Assembly (NCBI GenBank): GCA_026874595.1
Contig: CM049309.1
Location: 54,910,079-54,974,078, forward strand
Source: Sipunculus nudus
Taxonomy: Eukaryota > Annelida > Sipuncula > Golfingiida > Sipunculidae
Direction of reading: 5' to 3'
Length of the DNA: 64,000 nucleotides
Shown: piece after piece, positions 1 through 12,500 of the stretch
Layout of the letters: each line of letters begins with the position of its first letter
How positions within the stretch are numbered: the stretch's first letter is position 1
The notes under the pieces: generated by a model
Told to the model about the DNA's origin: nothing
The model's input: the letters and a program-made list of their open reading frames with translations, nothing else
The model's database searches: none
Translations under genes and position numbers: made by a program

Positions 1-2
1 CT

Positions 3-185
3 AAATTTCGACAAATCCTGTTCCATGAGTGCCAATGCTCGAGTGATTTCGTCATATTGTGTTTTATTTGCTGTATTGATGTGGGGCCATTTTGCCCCCT
101 CCAGACATCTGGTCATACAGCAGTACCCTTCATTATCAAACAACACTCTGTTGTGCTTCAAGGGTACTCCTGCGTCTACCTTAAT
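3..185 (-). other. Unrecognised open reading frame running off the left edge
   Basis: From a TGA at 186-188 the minus strand stays open for 61 codons to the window edge. There is no obvious AT-rich intron character. The frame contains a Cys-Cys pair, a further Cys, a WPH triplet and an acidic/hydrophobic end (ALALMEQDLSKF). It lies in the intron after the last visible ADAMTS exon. The expected next ADAMTS segment after Lys-Gly would begin Trp-Cys-Tyr in phase 0. This frame has Gly-Tyr-Cys-Cys, but the only nearby AG would put it in the wrong phase and no pyrimidine tract precedes it. It is more likely a fragment of a mobile-element protein or a chance frame. I do not recognise the family. Confidence 0.3.
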
Positions 186-400
186 TCATTATTTTTAGTC
201 TTTTAATTAAATGACATTTATATCATACTTGAGTTATTACCTTTGTTTAACTGTGTTTGATGAGTGGGAGTTCAATAAATGCTTATCCTGTTGGCCAGAG
301 AGATGACTGATGGTGACTTCGTAATTTCACATGACCTACAGCTGCATAACATCCTGACTGTGGCCTTTTTCACAATCTTTGGTCTGCTAGATGCACTTAC

Positions 401-508
401 CCCTTTATGATCAGTCTGGTTGTAGCATGTGGTTCCCTCTGCGGCTGGAATGCTGTTGGTTACACAACGCCCAATCCTGTTAATGCAGTACAGCTCTTGG
501 CACACTTC
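401..508 (-). CDS. ADAMTS exon 11: second half of disintegrin-like domain
   Basis: The 108 nt exon (phase 0 at both ends) encodes residues 546-581, starting EVCQELYC and ending DHKG. The block [12 protein letters not shown] is nearly identical to vertebrate ADAMTS6/10, and the Cys spacing fits the disintegrin-like domain just before the first thrombospondin repeat. The acceptor is CCCTAG at 509-510 and the donor GTAAGT begins at 400. The next exon should start with Trp-Cys and is not in the window. Confidence 0.93.
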
Positions 509-3500
509 CTAGGGCATAGCAAACATTGTTAATCATTTATCCCACACTGTTAATCAATTGGTAGTAAACAGTAGTCACCATTGTAAATCAGTTTGTAGCA
601 AACATTGTCAATCTTTATCCCACTCTGTAAATCACCTGGATGCAAACATGGTCAATCTTTATCCCACATATAAAAATCAGCTGGTTCAAAACATTGTAAA
701 TCATTTATTTCACACTGTAAATCAGTTTGTAGCAAAATGTTTATCATTTATCTAATGCTGTAAATCAGTTTGCAGAAAACATTGTCAATAATTTATGTTA
801 AAGAAAGAGGTATAATATGGATATATCAACCTTTTATATGTCAAACTAAACTAGAAAATAATGTCTAGAGGACAAAGTACCCTACCAAGATGAATAAGGG
901 AATTTGAAAAATTTGTAATTTGACTTAATATGAAAACTGAAATTTGGGGAACTAAATGTTGAACCATACATACAGCTTTAGAAATTTAGAGCAGATTTTC
1001 AACAATCACATAATGTCAGCAGTCAGTCTTAAAATCAAACTCAAACAACCATGAAAGAAAGGATAAAATATCAAACATGGTGCCACCAGTGTCATAAGCT
1101 ATTCATTAACTTTGCATAGACAAAAGGATATTTTGAGCATTATTTAGTGCCTACCTTAAACCTGCAGGCCTTAGAGAATGTGCCATATTGGAAACGACAC
1201 TGTGCGTGTGCATTGTGAACCTGGCCAGGCATGTCCGGAGGATACTTCAGGTCGTCATCAGGTGGTTCATTGTCCAGACACTGACCTCGACCTGAGCTGA
1301 AATATAAAGTTTTGCTGACACCAAACATTTCTATACAGTGCTTTCTTCATATACTGTTATATATGCCATTTTAGATTGCAGAAAGTAGTTCAATCATGGT
1401 GGTGCCCCCTGCAGGTTATAATCATATGTCAGTCATGTGGTGAGTATGTTTGTAAAATTTGGTGAAGAAAGCAGCAGGTTTTAGAGATATTAAAAGAATG
1501 ATGCTGGACAGACTGACATACGAACTAGCAGATGGACAAGGACCATTTTAGTAAACCCACCCTCCTACAGCTGGGAACTTATAACACTTCTATTTCACTC
1601 ATGAGTAATAATTCTACTATGCTGCATGAGTGCGTTAAATTTATTGGCAGAGGCAGGTACTCACTCAAGGAAGCTGGTCACATACTCTCTGCTGCAATCT
1701 GACCAAGACCACGGACGAATGTGTTTAGCCATCTGTGCTGCCATCAGGTGACCAGGTCCAAAACAATCATTACCAATCCCATCATGCTGCATTCCAAAAC
1801 TGTGAACAATATATAAATATCTTACACTGACAGTTAATCTGTGAAAATGTAACAGTCACTTACTCTGTAAGCAAAACTATGAACAATGTAACTAGCTCAT
1901 ACTCCATCAGTTAAACTGTGAACAATGTTACATCTCACACTCTGCCAGCAAAACTGTGCAAAGTGTTACCATCTCTTACTTTGTAAGTAAACCTGTGACC
2001 ACTAAACCATGTTACCATCTCTTACTCTGTCAGTAAACCTGTGACCACTAAACCATGTCACCATCTCTTACTCTGACAGTTAAACTGTGACCACTTAACC
2101 ATGTTACCATCTCTTCCTCTGACAGTTAAACTGTGACCACTTAACCATGTTACCATCTCTTCCTCTGACAGTTACTGTGACCACTTAACCATATTACCAT
2201 CTCTTACTCTGACAGTTAAACTGTGACCACTCAACCATGTTACCATCTCTTACTCTGTCAGTAAAAACTGTGACCACTCAACCATGTTACCATCTCTTAC
2301 TCTGTCAGTAAAAACTGTGACCACTAAACCATGTCACCATCTCTTACTCTGACAGTTAAACTGTGACCACTTAACCATGTTACCATCTCTTCCTCTGACA
2401 GTTAAACTGTGACCACTTAACCATGTTACCATCTCTTCCTCTGACAGTTACTGTGACCACTTAACCATATTACCATCTCTTACTCTGACAGTTAAACTGT
2501 GACCACTCAACCATGTTACCATCTCTTACTCTGTCAGTAAAAACTGTGACCACTCAACCATGTTACCATCTCTTACTCTGTCAGTAAAAACTGTGACCAC
2601 TCAACCATGTTACCATCTCTTACTCTGTCAGTAAAACTGTGACCACTTAACCATATTACCATCTCTTACTCTGACAGTTAAACTGTGACCACTCAACCAT
2701 GTTACCATCTCTTACTCTGTCAGTAAAAACTGTGACCACTCAACCATGTTACCATCTCTTACTCTGTCAGTAAAAACTGTGACCACTCAACCATGTTACC
2801 ATCTCTTACTCTGTCAGTAAAACTGTGACCACTTAACCATATTATCATCTCTTACTCTGACAGTTAAACTGTGACCACTCAACCATGTTACCATCTCTTA
2901 CTCTGTCAGTAAAACTGTGACCACTTAACCATGTTACCATCTCTTACTCTGTCAGTAAAACTGTGACCACTCAACCATGTTACCATCTCTTACTCTGTCA
3001 GTAAAAACTGTGACCACTCAACCATGTTACCATCTCTTACTCTGACAGTTAAACTGTGACCACTCAACCATGTTACCATCTCTAACTCTGTCAGTAAAAA
3101 CTGTGACCACTCAACCATGTTACCATCTCTTACTCAGTCAGTAAAACTGTGACCACTTAACCATGTTACCACCTCTTACTCTGTCAGTAAAACTGTGACC
3201 ACTAAACACTGTTATCTTTCCAGGGTTTGCACAACACCTCAAGCTAATCATGTATTTCAACCATAAATGTCAAGAGATTTAATGCTGAGAATGACACACA
3301 TTACAGTTTCATGATCCAATGCAAAATTGCAAAATATTTGTTCAGCAACCATCAAAGACTGCAAGAATCAGACATTCAAGGTGCCCAAAATCATTTTTTC
3401 ACACAGAGCTTTGAAGAATACAGGTAACAGAGATCTTATTTTAATTTTGTATAGAGATATTTTATATGGATCTTAATGCAGGTAAAGTTGTAACTTTCCA

Positions 3501-6500
3501 AATATAATTTTTCTAATTTGTGCCCTTCAGCAGCCTAGACAACAGGAAGAAAGAACAAAGATCCATTGGCAATGCCTTTGTAATTGCATGCAAGAAATAA
3601 TGTCACACAGACTCACTAACTTGTGACCAATCTCATGAGCGATGGTGAATGCCGAGGCCAGGCCTATGTCTTCATTGATGCTGCAACTTCTGTTAGGTTG
3701 GCACATGCCAGCAACGGGAGCCAGACCTGTACAATAGAAACAATCTTTAAAACTTAATGTGTATCATCATAAGAACTATAGCCACTGATATGGAAATAGT
3801 GTATGTAAGGGATAATTCATAGTTTAAAATGTAGTTATTGTCCTGATTACCTTTCATGAGAGGTAATTGTATCCAACAAAACAGAGTTTTGCGGATACTA
3901 TGTTTTCAGTCCGCCGCTGCTGCGTAGGTGTCCAGAGAACTCCTCTGTAACCACTTGGCGGAATTTTATGAAACCAGGGATTATGTTCGGGTCACATGTG
4001 AACTGCTGCGCCCTGATTTTGTTTGACCTCTGACCTTTCCTCTCTCCAGTGCATCCATCTGTGCGTCTGTTTTGACACATTAACCCACATACCTCGGGAA
4101 CCGTTTGACGGATCCGGAAAACATTTTTGCACAAATGTAGCCCTTGGATAGCTTTATAACATACATAAAAAATGGTGGCGCCATCTGCAACCATTTTTGC
4201 ACAGCGTCCATCTGTTCATCTGCCGTGGGATAAAATCACTCATATCTCTGCACTGGTTTAACTTATCTGCCTAAAATTTTGCAGGTTTATATATCTCGGA
4301 TAACTTTCTGGATTTTGTGGCAGGTGGCATGGCCTACATATTTGTTTACGTTGCAGACATGCAGGCTTATATCTCAGGAACTGTTTGGCTGATTTGGCCA
4401 AAATTTTGCATGTGTATAAATCTCACATAGCTCTTTATCATACGCAAAACTGGTGGCGCCACCTGCAACCAATTTCGCACAGCATCCATCTGTTTGTCTG
4501 CCGTGGGATAAAATCACTCATATCTCAGCAGTAGTTTGACTAATGTGCCTAAAATTTTGCAGGTTTATATATCTTGGATAGCTTTCTTGATTTTATGACA
4601 GGTGGCACCACCTACATTCACATTTACCCTGCAGACATCCAAGCTCATATCTCGGGATCCGTTTGGCAGATTGGGCCTAATTTTTTGCATGTGTATAGAT
4701 CTCGCATAGCTCTTTATCATACGCAAAACTGGTGGCACCATCTGCAACCATTTTTGCACAGCATCCGTCTGTTTGTCTGCCGTGGGATAAAATCACTCAT
4801 ATCTTGGCAGTGGTTTGACTTTTTGCATTTGTATACAACTTTTATAGCTTTCTGGATTTTGTGGTAGGTGGCACAACCTCCATACACCTTTTGGCTGCAG
4901 ACATCCATGCTAATATGCAACACACCTCACTCTATTTCCCCTTTTTACTCAATCCATGCCTCACTCTACCCGTACCACTCTGATTTCGGCGGATACACGT
5001 AGTTGCTTGTCGACTACCCGTATTCTAGTTGTAAAGTGTAAATGGTTTATCCTGTGTAATATTACAGCTTCAAAGATGAACACTGCAATTACATTTATCA
5101 TAAAAAATAAACACAACAATATCAAGGGAGGCATTGGATAACTATGCATATATTCTTAAAAATAAGGGTTAGGCAGCATGTTTTAATTTTATGAAAGAAT
5201 GCAAAATATTTGTAAAGACAATGGACAAAGGGCCATCAGTTGAGCAAGATATCTACATGCAATTGTAATGATACAGTCACACTTTTAATAACCATGAAAT
5301 GAAACTCAAGGGACCATAGTGATACGTATGTATGGTGCCCCCTGTTAAGTCAAAAGTTAACTAAACCATGTCAGAGACATCTTAAAACCACAGAGTATTT
5401 TTCATTCAAAACTCGCTTGCGCAAAATATTGCTAGTGCACCTATGCTTATCAGCTATACATGAAAGATGGAGAGCCTTTTATGGTTGGCACGGACAAAAT
5501 TGGATTCATGGTCCAGTCTAATTAATCTCCATGTCTGTCAAACATTTGCTGAACTTGCGACTTTTAATGGCTTGAATGACTGACTGCCACCACAGTGTCA
5601 TGCTAGGTATGTCCCCTAACAATGTCAATCCACGTGGAATTCAGGCAGGTATGTGGATTTATCATTGAATAAAATATATTTACTTGGTGTTTGTTATTTC
5701 TTATAATTATGTTCTCTTTGAAATAATATTAATAAAACAATGAAGATATATTTTGTCAAGGTCAATATGCAAGCTTGATTGACTTACTGCCACCATGGTG
5801 TTGTGCATGGTCTGTCCCCTAATTATGTCAATCCCCATGGAAATCAGGTATGTATGTGGATGCATCATTCAATAAAATATATTTACTAGGTGTTTGTTAT
5901 TTCTCATATTAAATTTATATGTTCTCATTTAAATTACAGTAATAAAACAATGGAGACATAACTATTTAAAAGTACAAAAAGTCAAACCACTGCAGAGATA
6001 GGAGTGATTTTATCCCACTGCAGACAAACAGATGGACACTGTGCAAAACTGGCTGCAGGTGGCGCTACCATTTTTGTGTATGTTATAAAGATATGCAAGG
6101 GCTACATTTGTGTAAATTTTTTTTCCTGATGGGCAAACGAGTCCGGAGATATAAGCATTTAATGTCTGCAGCATGAACGTGAATGTAGGTGGCACCACCT
6201 GTCATAAAATCAAGAAAGCTATCTAGGATGTATACGCATGCCGAATTTCAGGTAATTTGGTCAAACCACTGCAGAGATATGAGTGATTTTAACCCAAGGC
6301 AGACAAACAGATGGACGCTGTGCAAAAATGGCTGCAGGTGGCACCACCATTTTTGTGAATGTTATAAAGCTATCCAAGGGCTACATTTGTGTAATTTTTT
6401 TTTCCTGATTGGTGGAATGGTTCCTGAGATATGAGCTTGGATGTTTGCAGCGTGAATGTGAAGGTAGATGGCGCCACCTGTCATAAAATCAAGAAAGCTA

Positions 6501-9500
6501 TCTAGGATGTATAAGCATGCCAAATTTCAGGTAAATTAGTCAAACCACTGCAGAGATATGAGTGATTTTAACCCAAGGCAGATGAACAGATGGACACTGT
6601 GCAAACATGGTTGCAGGTGGTGCCACCTTTTTTTGTGCATGTTATAAAGCTATCCCAGGGCTACATTTGTGTAAAAAATTTTTCCTGATCGGTCAAACGG
6701 TTCCCGAGATATGTGGGTTTATGTGTGGAAACAGACGCACAAATGGACGCTGGGAAGAGAGGAAGTGTCAGAGGTCAAGGTCACTTGGCTAGGCACCAGT
6801 TCACATGTGACCCAATAATTTGTGTAAGTTTCAGAAAAATCTGTCAAGTAGTCTCAGAGGAGTTCTCCGGAAACGAACGTGGCGGCGGCGGCGGAACCCG
6901 GTCAAAAACATTAGTATTAGCAAAACTTTGTTTTGGCGGATACAATTACAGCTAAAATGATGCTCCAGTTAACCATTTGCAAATTATCAGTAATCAACAG
7001 GCTGCATGGTCAGATGAATTTTGACTTTATTGTGTGACTGTGGCAAGATCAGCGATAAGAACAAATGTTCTGTGGGACACGTAAAATTCAAAAACATAAT
7101 CATCACAAAGAAAAGCACTGACTTAAATGCCACAGTTGTATAATATACTGGTATATATGTCATTAAAATGCAATTTATCCCACCTGCTCAGATTGCTATC
7201 TCTGCAAGAACTGGGAATTCTGACACCTATATGTATTGTACAGTCAACGAACAGTAAATGTCAATGTGACCTAATTCAACAACATGATGAGGTCAGGTTA
7301 ACCAGGCCGCTCAAGGCAACCAGCATGACAATGAATTTCAATAATGTTCTTGTGTATTCAATTTTAACTGGAACCTGAATTTCAAATGAGAAACCAACAT
7401 GGAGCCCCAGATCCAGACACCATATATTTTCTATAAAGATATTTATAGCTGCTTACTGCATTTTTCTAATCTGTTTTAGATATCTGATTTCATGTTCTTT
7501 TAATATTATCTACCTTTCTCTTTCTCATCAATTTATCATCTTTGAATTTATATTATCATGGGTCAGCCAACCATCCCTGTTCACTATTATGGCTCCAGCT
7601 GGTAAGGGTTCATTCACTGTAAGTTGTGGTGCTGTTTTAAAGGGGGGTTTTCCTGATCTTCTTTTTCTCAGTACTAAATGGGCGGAGACCTGAAAAGTCT
7701 GGGCACGTCTTTTAATAGACATGCGGCTTATAGTGGAGAATTCACTGTCATAGTATATATAAAGAAAGCATATAGTTATTGACTGTGAATCCAAGATTAA
7801 CCAGAACACTGACAAGTTTAAGGATAACCTTTTATCCACTCCTGAGAAACAACATAACTGCATTGTACTTTGGTAGTCATAAAAATACAAGTAGAAACTG
7901 TAATTTTGTTAAAATATTGAAGTCACCACCTTTCTTGTTCAACTAATTAAACTAACCATTGAAAAAAGCAAACCAAGCTCAGCCTAGAGACTGACACAAT
8001 GGCAGTTATTTGTAAATCTCAAATTATTCTTATATTGAAAGAAAAATAAAAACAAATCATGTAGAACCACATTTCTGATACCAAAAATTAAACTTTCAAA
8101 ATGAACATGTTAGAAAATGTTATGTTAATATATGCATTTATTTTTTAGATATTTGAGTTTTTGTATGAAAGTTTAATCAAAATAGAAAAAACATCAGTGT
8201 AATATTTACAAGAACTGGACAAGCTGAATCTGTTAGAATTTTACATGCTGACAGTATTAAAGGTGTAAATGAAGCACATCATTTATATTTGATGAATCAA
8301 AAAATATGTGTTCAACCACCTTGAACACTGACAACTTTTAGGGTGTTTAAATCATGTTTTTCCCCCTTTAGCTTGCAGAACATAAGAAACCATGAACTGA
8401 TTTTTGTCTCCATAGAAATATCCAAAGGACTTCCTTGAATATCACTAAGAAGTTTCTAGATTAAATAATTGACAGTGGTGCCCTCATTATGAATTGCCAG
8501 ATGGCCTAGCACATAGATGGACAGCTTATAACTAGAAGTCTCTTTTCTTAACAAGTTGCAAAACATATCTGAAAAGATGTTTCAACAAACACGGATTTAT
8601 ATGCTTAATGTAAAATAACACATTTTTTTCTCTGAAATGGTTTCTTTGGGATATCTTTCATCCATGTGTGCACATGATAATCTGTCTTCTTACAAAAGAA
8701 CAGGGCCTTCTGCAATGAAACATACACTTCATATTATAGAGGACTCTTCTGGTGAAAAACAATATAAATAATCAAGACTTGGTGATCAAGCCTCCAGCAA
8801 CAGGCTACAGGATAAGTGTATTGACTCCCTGGGTCCTGGGAGCATAAAAAGTGATAAAACAGTAGTCTTGATCAGAGGGAGGGTTGAAGTCACCTTGAGC
8901 ACACTGACAGACATGTCTGGGCCTCTTACATAGAGGGCAGAGTTCAAGCAGGAGGGGGTGGTCCTATCTTTGTTGGCAGGCACCAGATCACCCACATCAA
9001 AGCATTCAGATCCTGATTTTGTGGTCTGTTTACTTCCTGTCATAATATTTATGCTTTGAGTATAGATACATATGCTCCTAGGCAGTGCTGCTATCTGTGA
9101 CTGCTTTATTTACAATTGTTTTGTGGGCAGACAAGGTAAAATTATAAAGAGACAGTTGTGTACAGAATGTACAAACACTGATAATCCAGCTCTCTGTTCT
9201 TTGAATACAATTATTTACAATGGCTAAAATGTTAATGATAATGAAACAACATGACTGGCTCCAACCAAAATATGAATTATAACAAGAAAATATTGTCCTG
9301 AAGATGCATACAAAAACACTAAGCAAACCAAGAATGCACCTAAACCAAATCTGGCAATAAGACCCCTACAGATATACATGCACTGTGATATTAAGATGTT
9401 ACACCATATCACATACCAAATATAATTTTTAAAAATAATCAAGCAAGCAAGCAATGCCAAAACTTAATCAGGTGGGGAGACTATACATGTACCTGTCATA

Positions 9501-12500
9501 ATAACCAAAAGTGGAACCTAGTGACGGTTTTTATTATATCTCTTTGCCATTAAAAAATAAACACAAGTGACCCATCGTACATGATGCTCAGCCAACTGAC
9601 ATGTTGACAATATGTCCTTGCACAGGCAACTTTTTAAGATAATGCAGGTGGCATCATTGTTCATGTATATTAGCTTAAGTTCATCAAGATCCATAAGCAC
9701 ACCAAATTTGATGACAATCCATCCAGCCGTTCCTGAGGAATCTGGTTATTTATTTGTATTTTGCATTATTTCTGGGGTGCTCAAACATACCCAGAAACTC
9801 TTAGGATATAGGTCACAGTGACCCAATTCCAAGTATCCGGGGAGAACTTTTGAGAAACTCTCAGGATGTCAAATTAGAAGATTCTGGGTCCCATGTTATG
9901 ATTTTGGTATAAATTTTCAATAATTCTTGGGGGTACTTATGAGCCCCATAGTTCAAAGAATATGGGTAACAGAGACCTTATTTCAGATTTCCAAGGATAT
10001 TTTTTACGGCCCTCCCTTAATGTCAGGTTTCTAGAACCAACATTTACAATTTGTGGCGTGTTTACAGAAGACCACATATTGAAAGGTCTCAAAAATAGAG
10101 GAAACAAATGCGTAAAAAAATCGATAATATGCAGGTGGCACCACAAGTCTGCAGGAACTCATGAAACACTCCTTGATCAATATCCATGCAAAGAATCATG
10201 GAAACCAATGCATCAGTTGTTCAGAGGAGCTTCTGTATCCAATTTTCCATTATTCTGGGGGTTATTTCGAAACCCCATGGCTCAGAGGTATTGGATAACA
10301 GGGATCTTATTTTAGGTTTCAAAGGAGACTTTTCACGGGCCTCCCTGCATGTTAAGAAAGAAGATTCTAGGTCACATCTTATTATTTGTGCCCTGTTAAC
10401 AGACATCCACATCTTAAAAGGTCTCAAAAATAGAGGGAAATTCATAAAAAAAAAATATCCATGTGGTGCCACCAGTCTGCAGGAACTGATGAAACACTCC
10501 TTGATCAAAATTGATGTAAAAAATCATGGTGATCAATGCATTAGTTGTTCTTGAGGAGCTTTTGTATCAAATTTTCAATTATTCTGAGGGTTATTTCGAA
10601 GCCCCATAGCTCAGAGGTTTTGGATAACAGAGAACTTATTTTAGGTTTCAAAGGAGACTTTTCATAGGCCTCCCTGCATGTCAAGAAAGAAGATTCTAGG
10701 TCCTGTTGTTATGATTTGTGCCATGTTGACAGATGACCGCATCTTTTTATGTCTCAAAAGTATAGAAAAAAAACTGTAAAGAATCGAAAAAATACAGGTG
10801 GTGCCATCAGTCTGTATAAAGTCATGATCAATATCGATGCAATGAATCATGGTGATCAATGCATTAGCTGATCAGATACTTGAGCTTTTGTATCAAATTT
10901 TCAATTAATCTGGTGGGTACTTGCGAGCCCCATAGTTAAAAGAATATAGGTAACAGAGACCTAATTTAAGGTTTCCAAGGAGATCTTCCATGGATCTCCC
11001 TGGATGTCAAGTGAGAAGATTCTAGGTCCAGTCATTAGAATTGAGCCCTGTTAACAGATGACCGCATCTTTCGGTCAGCTGAGCTAAAAATCCACAGAGA
11101 AATCAAAATCTAGTGTGGTGAGGACACCCACATGATACACCTGTCATTTCAATAAGAGGTTTTTATCAGTAAAACTTTAGATTTCACTTATCATATTTAT
11201 TCTTACAGAGGGATGGACAGAAAGATGGTGCTGACAGTGAATTCTATATCTCTTTCTCTACTGGGGGGGGGGGATAATAAGCACTACATATAGACATCTA
11301 CACTGTAATACGAGTTAGGTAGCAATCCTTACAATTCTTACTTAAAAATTACAGTGATTTAAAAAGAATCAATAATGTCTAAGTTTCAGTGACTTTTAAA
11401 TTTGTTCAGTTAATATGCTGGTGATTAAATAAATGATTCTCACCTAAAGTACCACAGGGTTCGTTCTTCCATTTACAGATATCATATCTGAAAAGAAACA
11501 TAAATTTATAAGTCATAAAGAAAAAAGATAAATCAGATATAAGCTAGTATCAGTAAATGCTGAACAGACAGGTATCACTTGCTAGTATACACTGGGCCAG
11601 CAGGAATCCTGAGACAATGTTTATCTACTGGTAGACACTGGGAAAAAATATACTGGAACAAACATCCTTTACATTTTTCTTGTTCATCCCAGTCGCAAAG
11701 TTACATACATTGGACAAACTAGAAAAAATGTTATTAGATGTTAAAAATGGAAAGGAAATTGAAAAAGGAAAATGAATGATACAAAAACAGAGTTTATATA
11801 TTTTGGTTTTGCCAAACAAATGGATAAGGCTGTGGTCAATTCTATACATGTTGGTGACTCTGTTATTCGGCGGTCTAAGTGCATAAATCTACTTTGAATT
11901 ACATTGGACAGTGAGTTTTTACTTAAGGAACATGTCAAGTAAAAACTAAATGTAGCTTTGTGTTATATCAATAGAATCCAGAAAATTTCAAGACATATAA
12001 CACTTGAATCTGGAAAGATTCTAGGACTGGCCATGGTGCTGTCACATTATGACTATGGCCTATGTTGTTTTCACAGGATTACCTGATGACACTCTCAGAC
12101 CTATGCAGCTACTTCAAAATTATGTGGCCAAAGTCATAACAAAAAAAATTAATTAATTGGACAGTGTAAATGAAGCAACAAATACACTGGTTGCCAATTC
12201 GACAAAGGATAAGACCCTGCTTCTTGCTTACAGATCCCATTATAATATGGCCCAGAGTACTTGGTTACATGACAGCTATCAATATTTTATAAGCATATAT
12301 CTTTATAAATCACATAGCAGTGACTGAAGTGTATGAACTTACAGCTGATGACAGGACATGATTCAATGATTATAAAGCCAGATGTGTATCCATGTTTGGT
12401 ACTGAAAAATTATACTTGATCCTGTACTCTCTGCATACAAGGTAATAGACACCTAGTTATCCTGCTGAAGTACACATTTAGTACAGTTCCCTGTAAGAAC

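Larger units (their letters stand above)
3863..6949. mobile_element. 3.1 kb fold-back element with ~1 kb inverted arms made of repeat units
   Basis: The left end (3863) GTAATTGTATCC, a 2 bp difference, then CAAAACAGAGTTTTGC matches the reverse complement of the right end (6949). The arms (about 3960-4920 on plus, 5985-6860 on minus) are inverted copies of the same unit array, including ATATCTCGGGAACC-type and CAGGTGGCRCCACC motifs. A GGCGGCGGCGG-type patch lies next to each end (3911-3925, 6880-6895). No transposase frame is present, so it would be a non-autonomous element. It lies in the intron between ADAMTS exons 7 and 8. Target-site duplication was not resolved. Confidence 0.7.

Noticed and set aside
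3-185. Left-edge frame considered as the next ADAMTS exon (GYCC....C....WP resembles GWCY....C....WP)
   Set aside because: The preceding exon ends in phase 0, while the only nearby AG leaves phase 2. There is no pyrimidine tract and the frame stays open upstream of the supposed acceptor.
1801-3212. Regular 46 bp repeats considered as a CRISPR array
   Set aside because: There are no unique spacers, units are contiguous, and the surroundings are a spliced animal gene.
8786-9043. Minus-strand 85-codon frame in the exon 7-8 intron as a hidden exon
   Set aside because: Exons 7 and 8 join in frame to an uninterrupted family sequence. No family residues are missing and no similarity was recognised.
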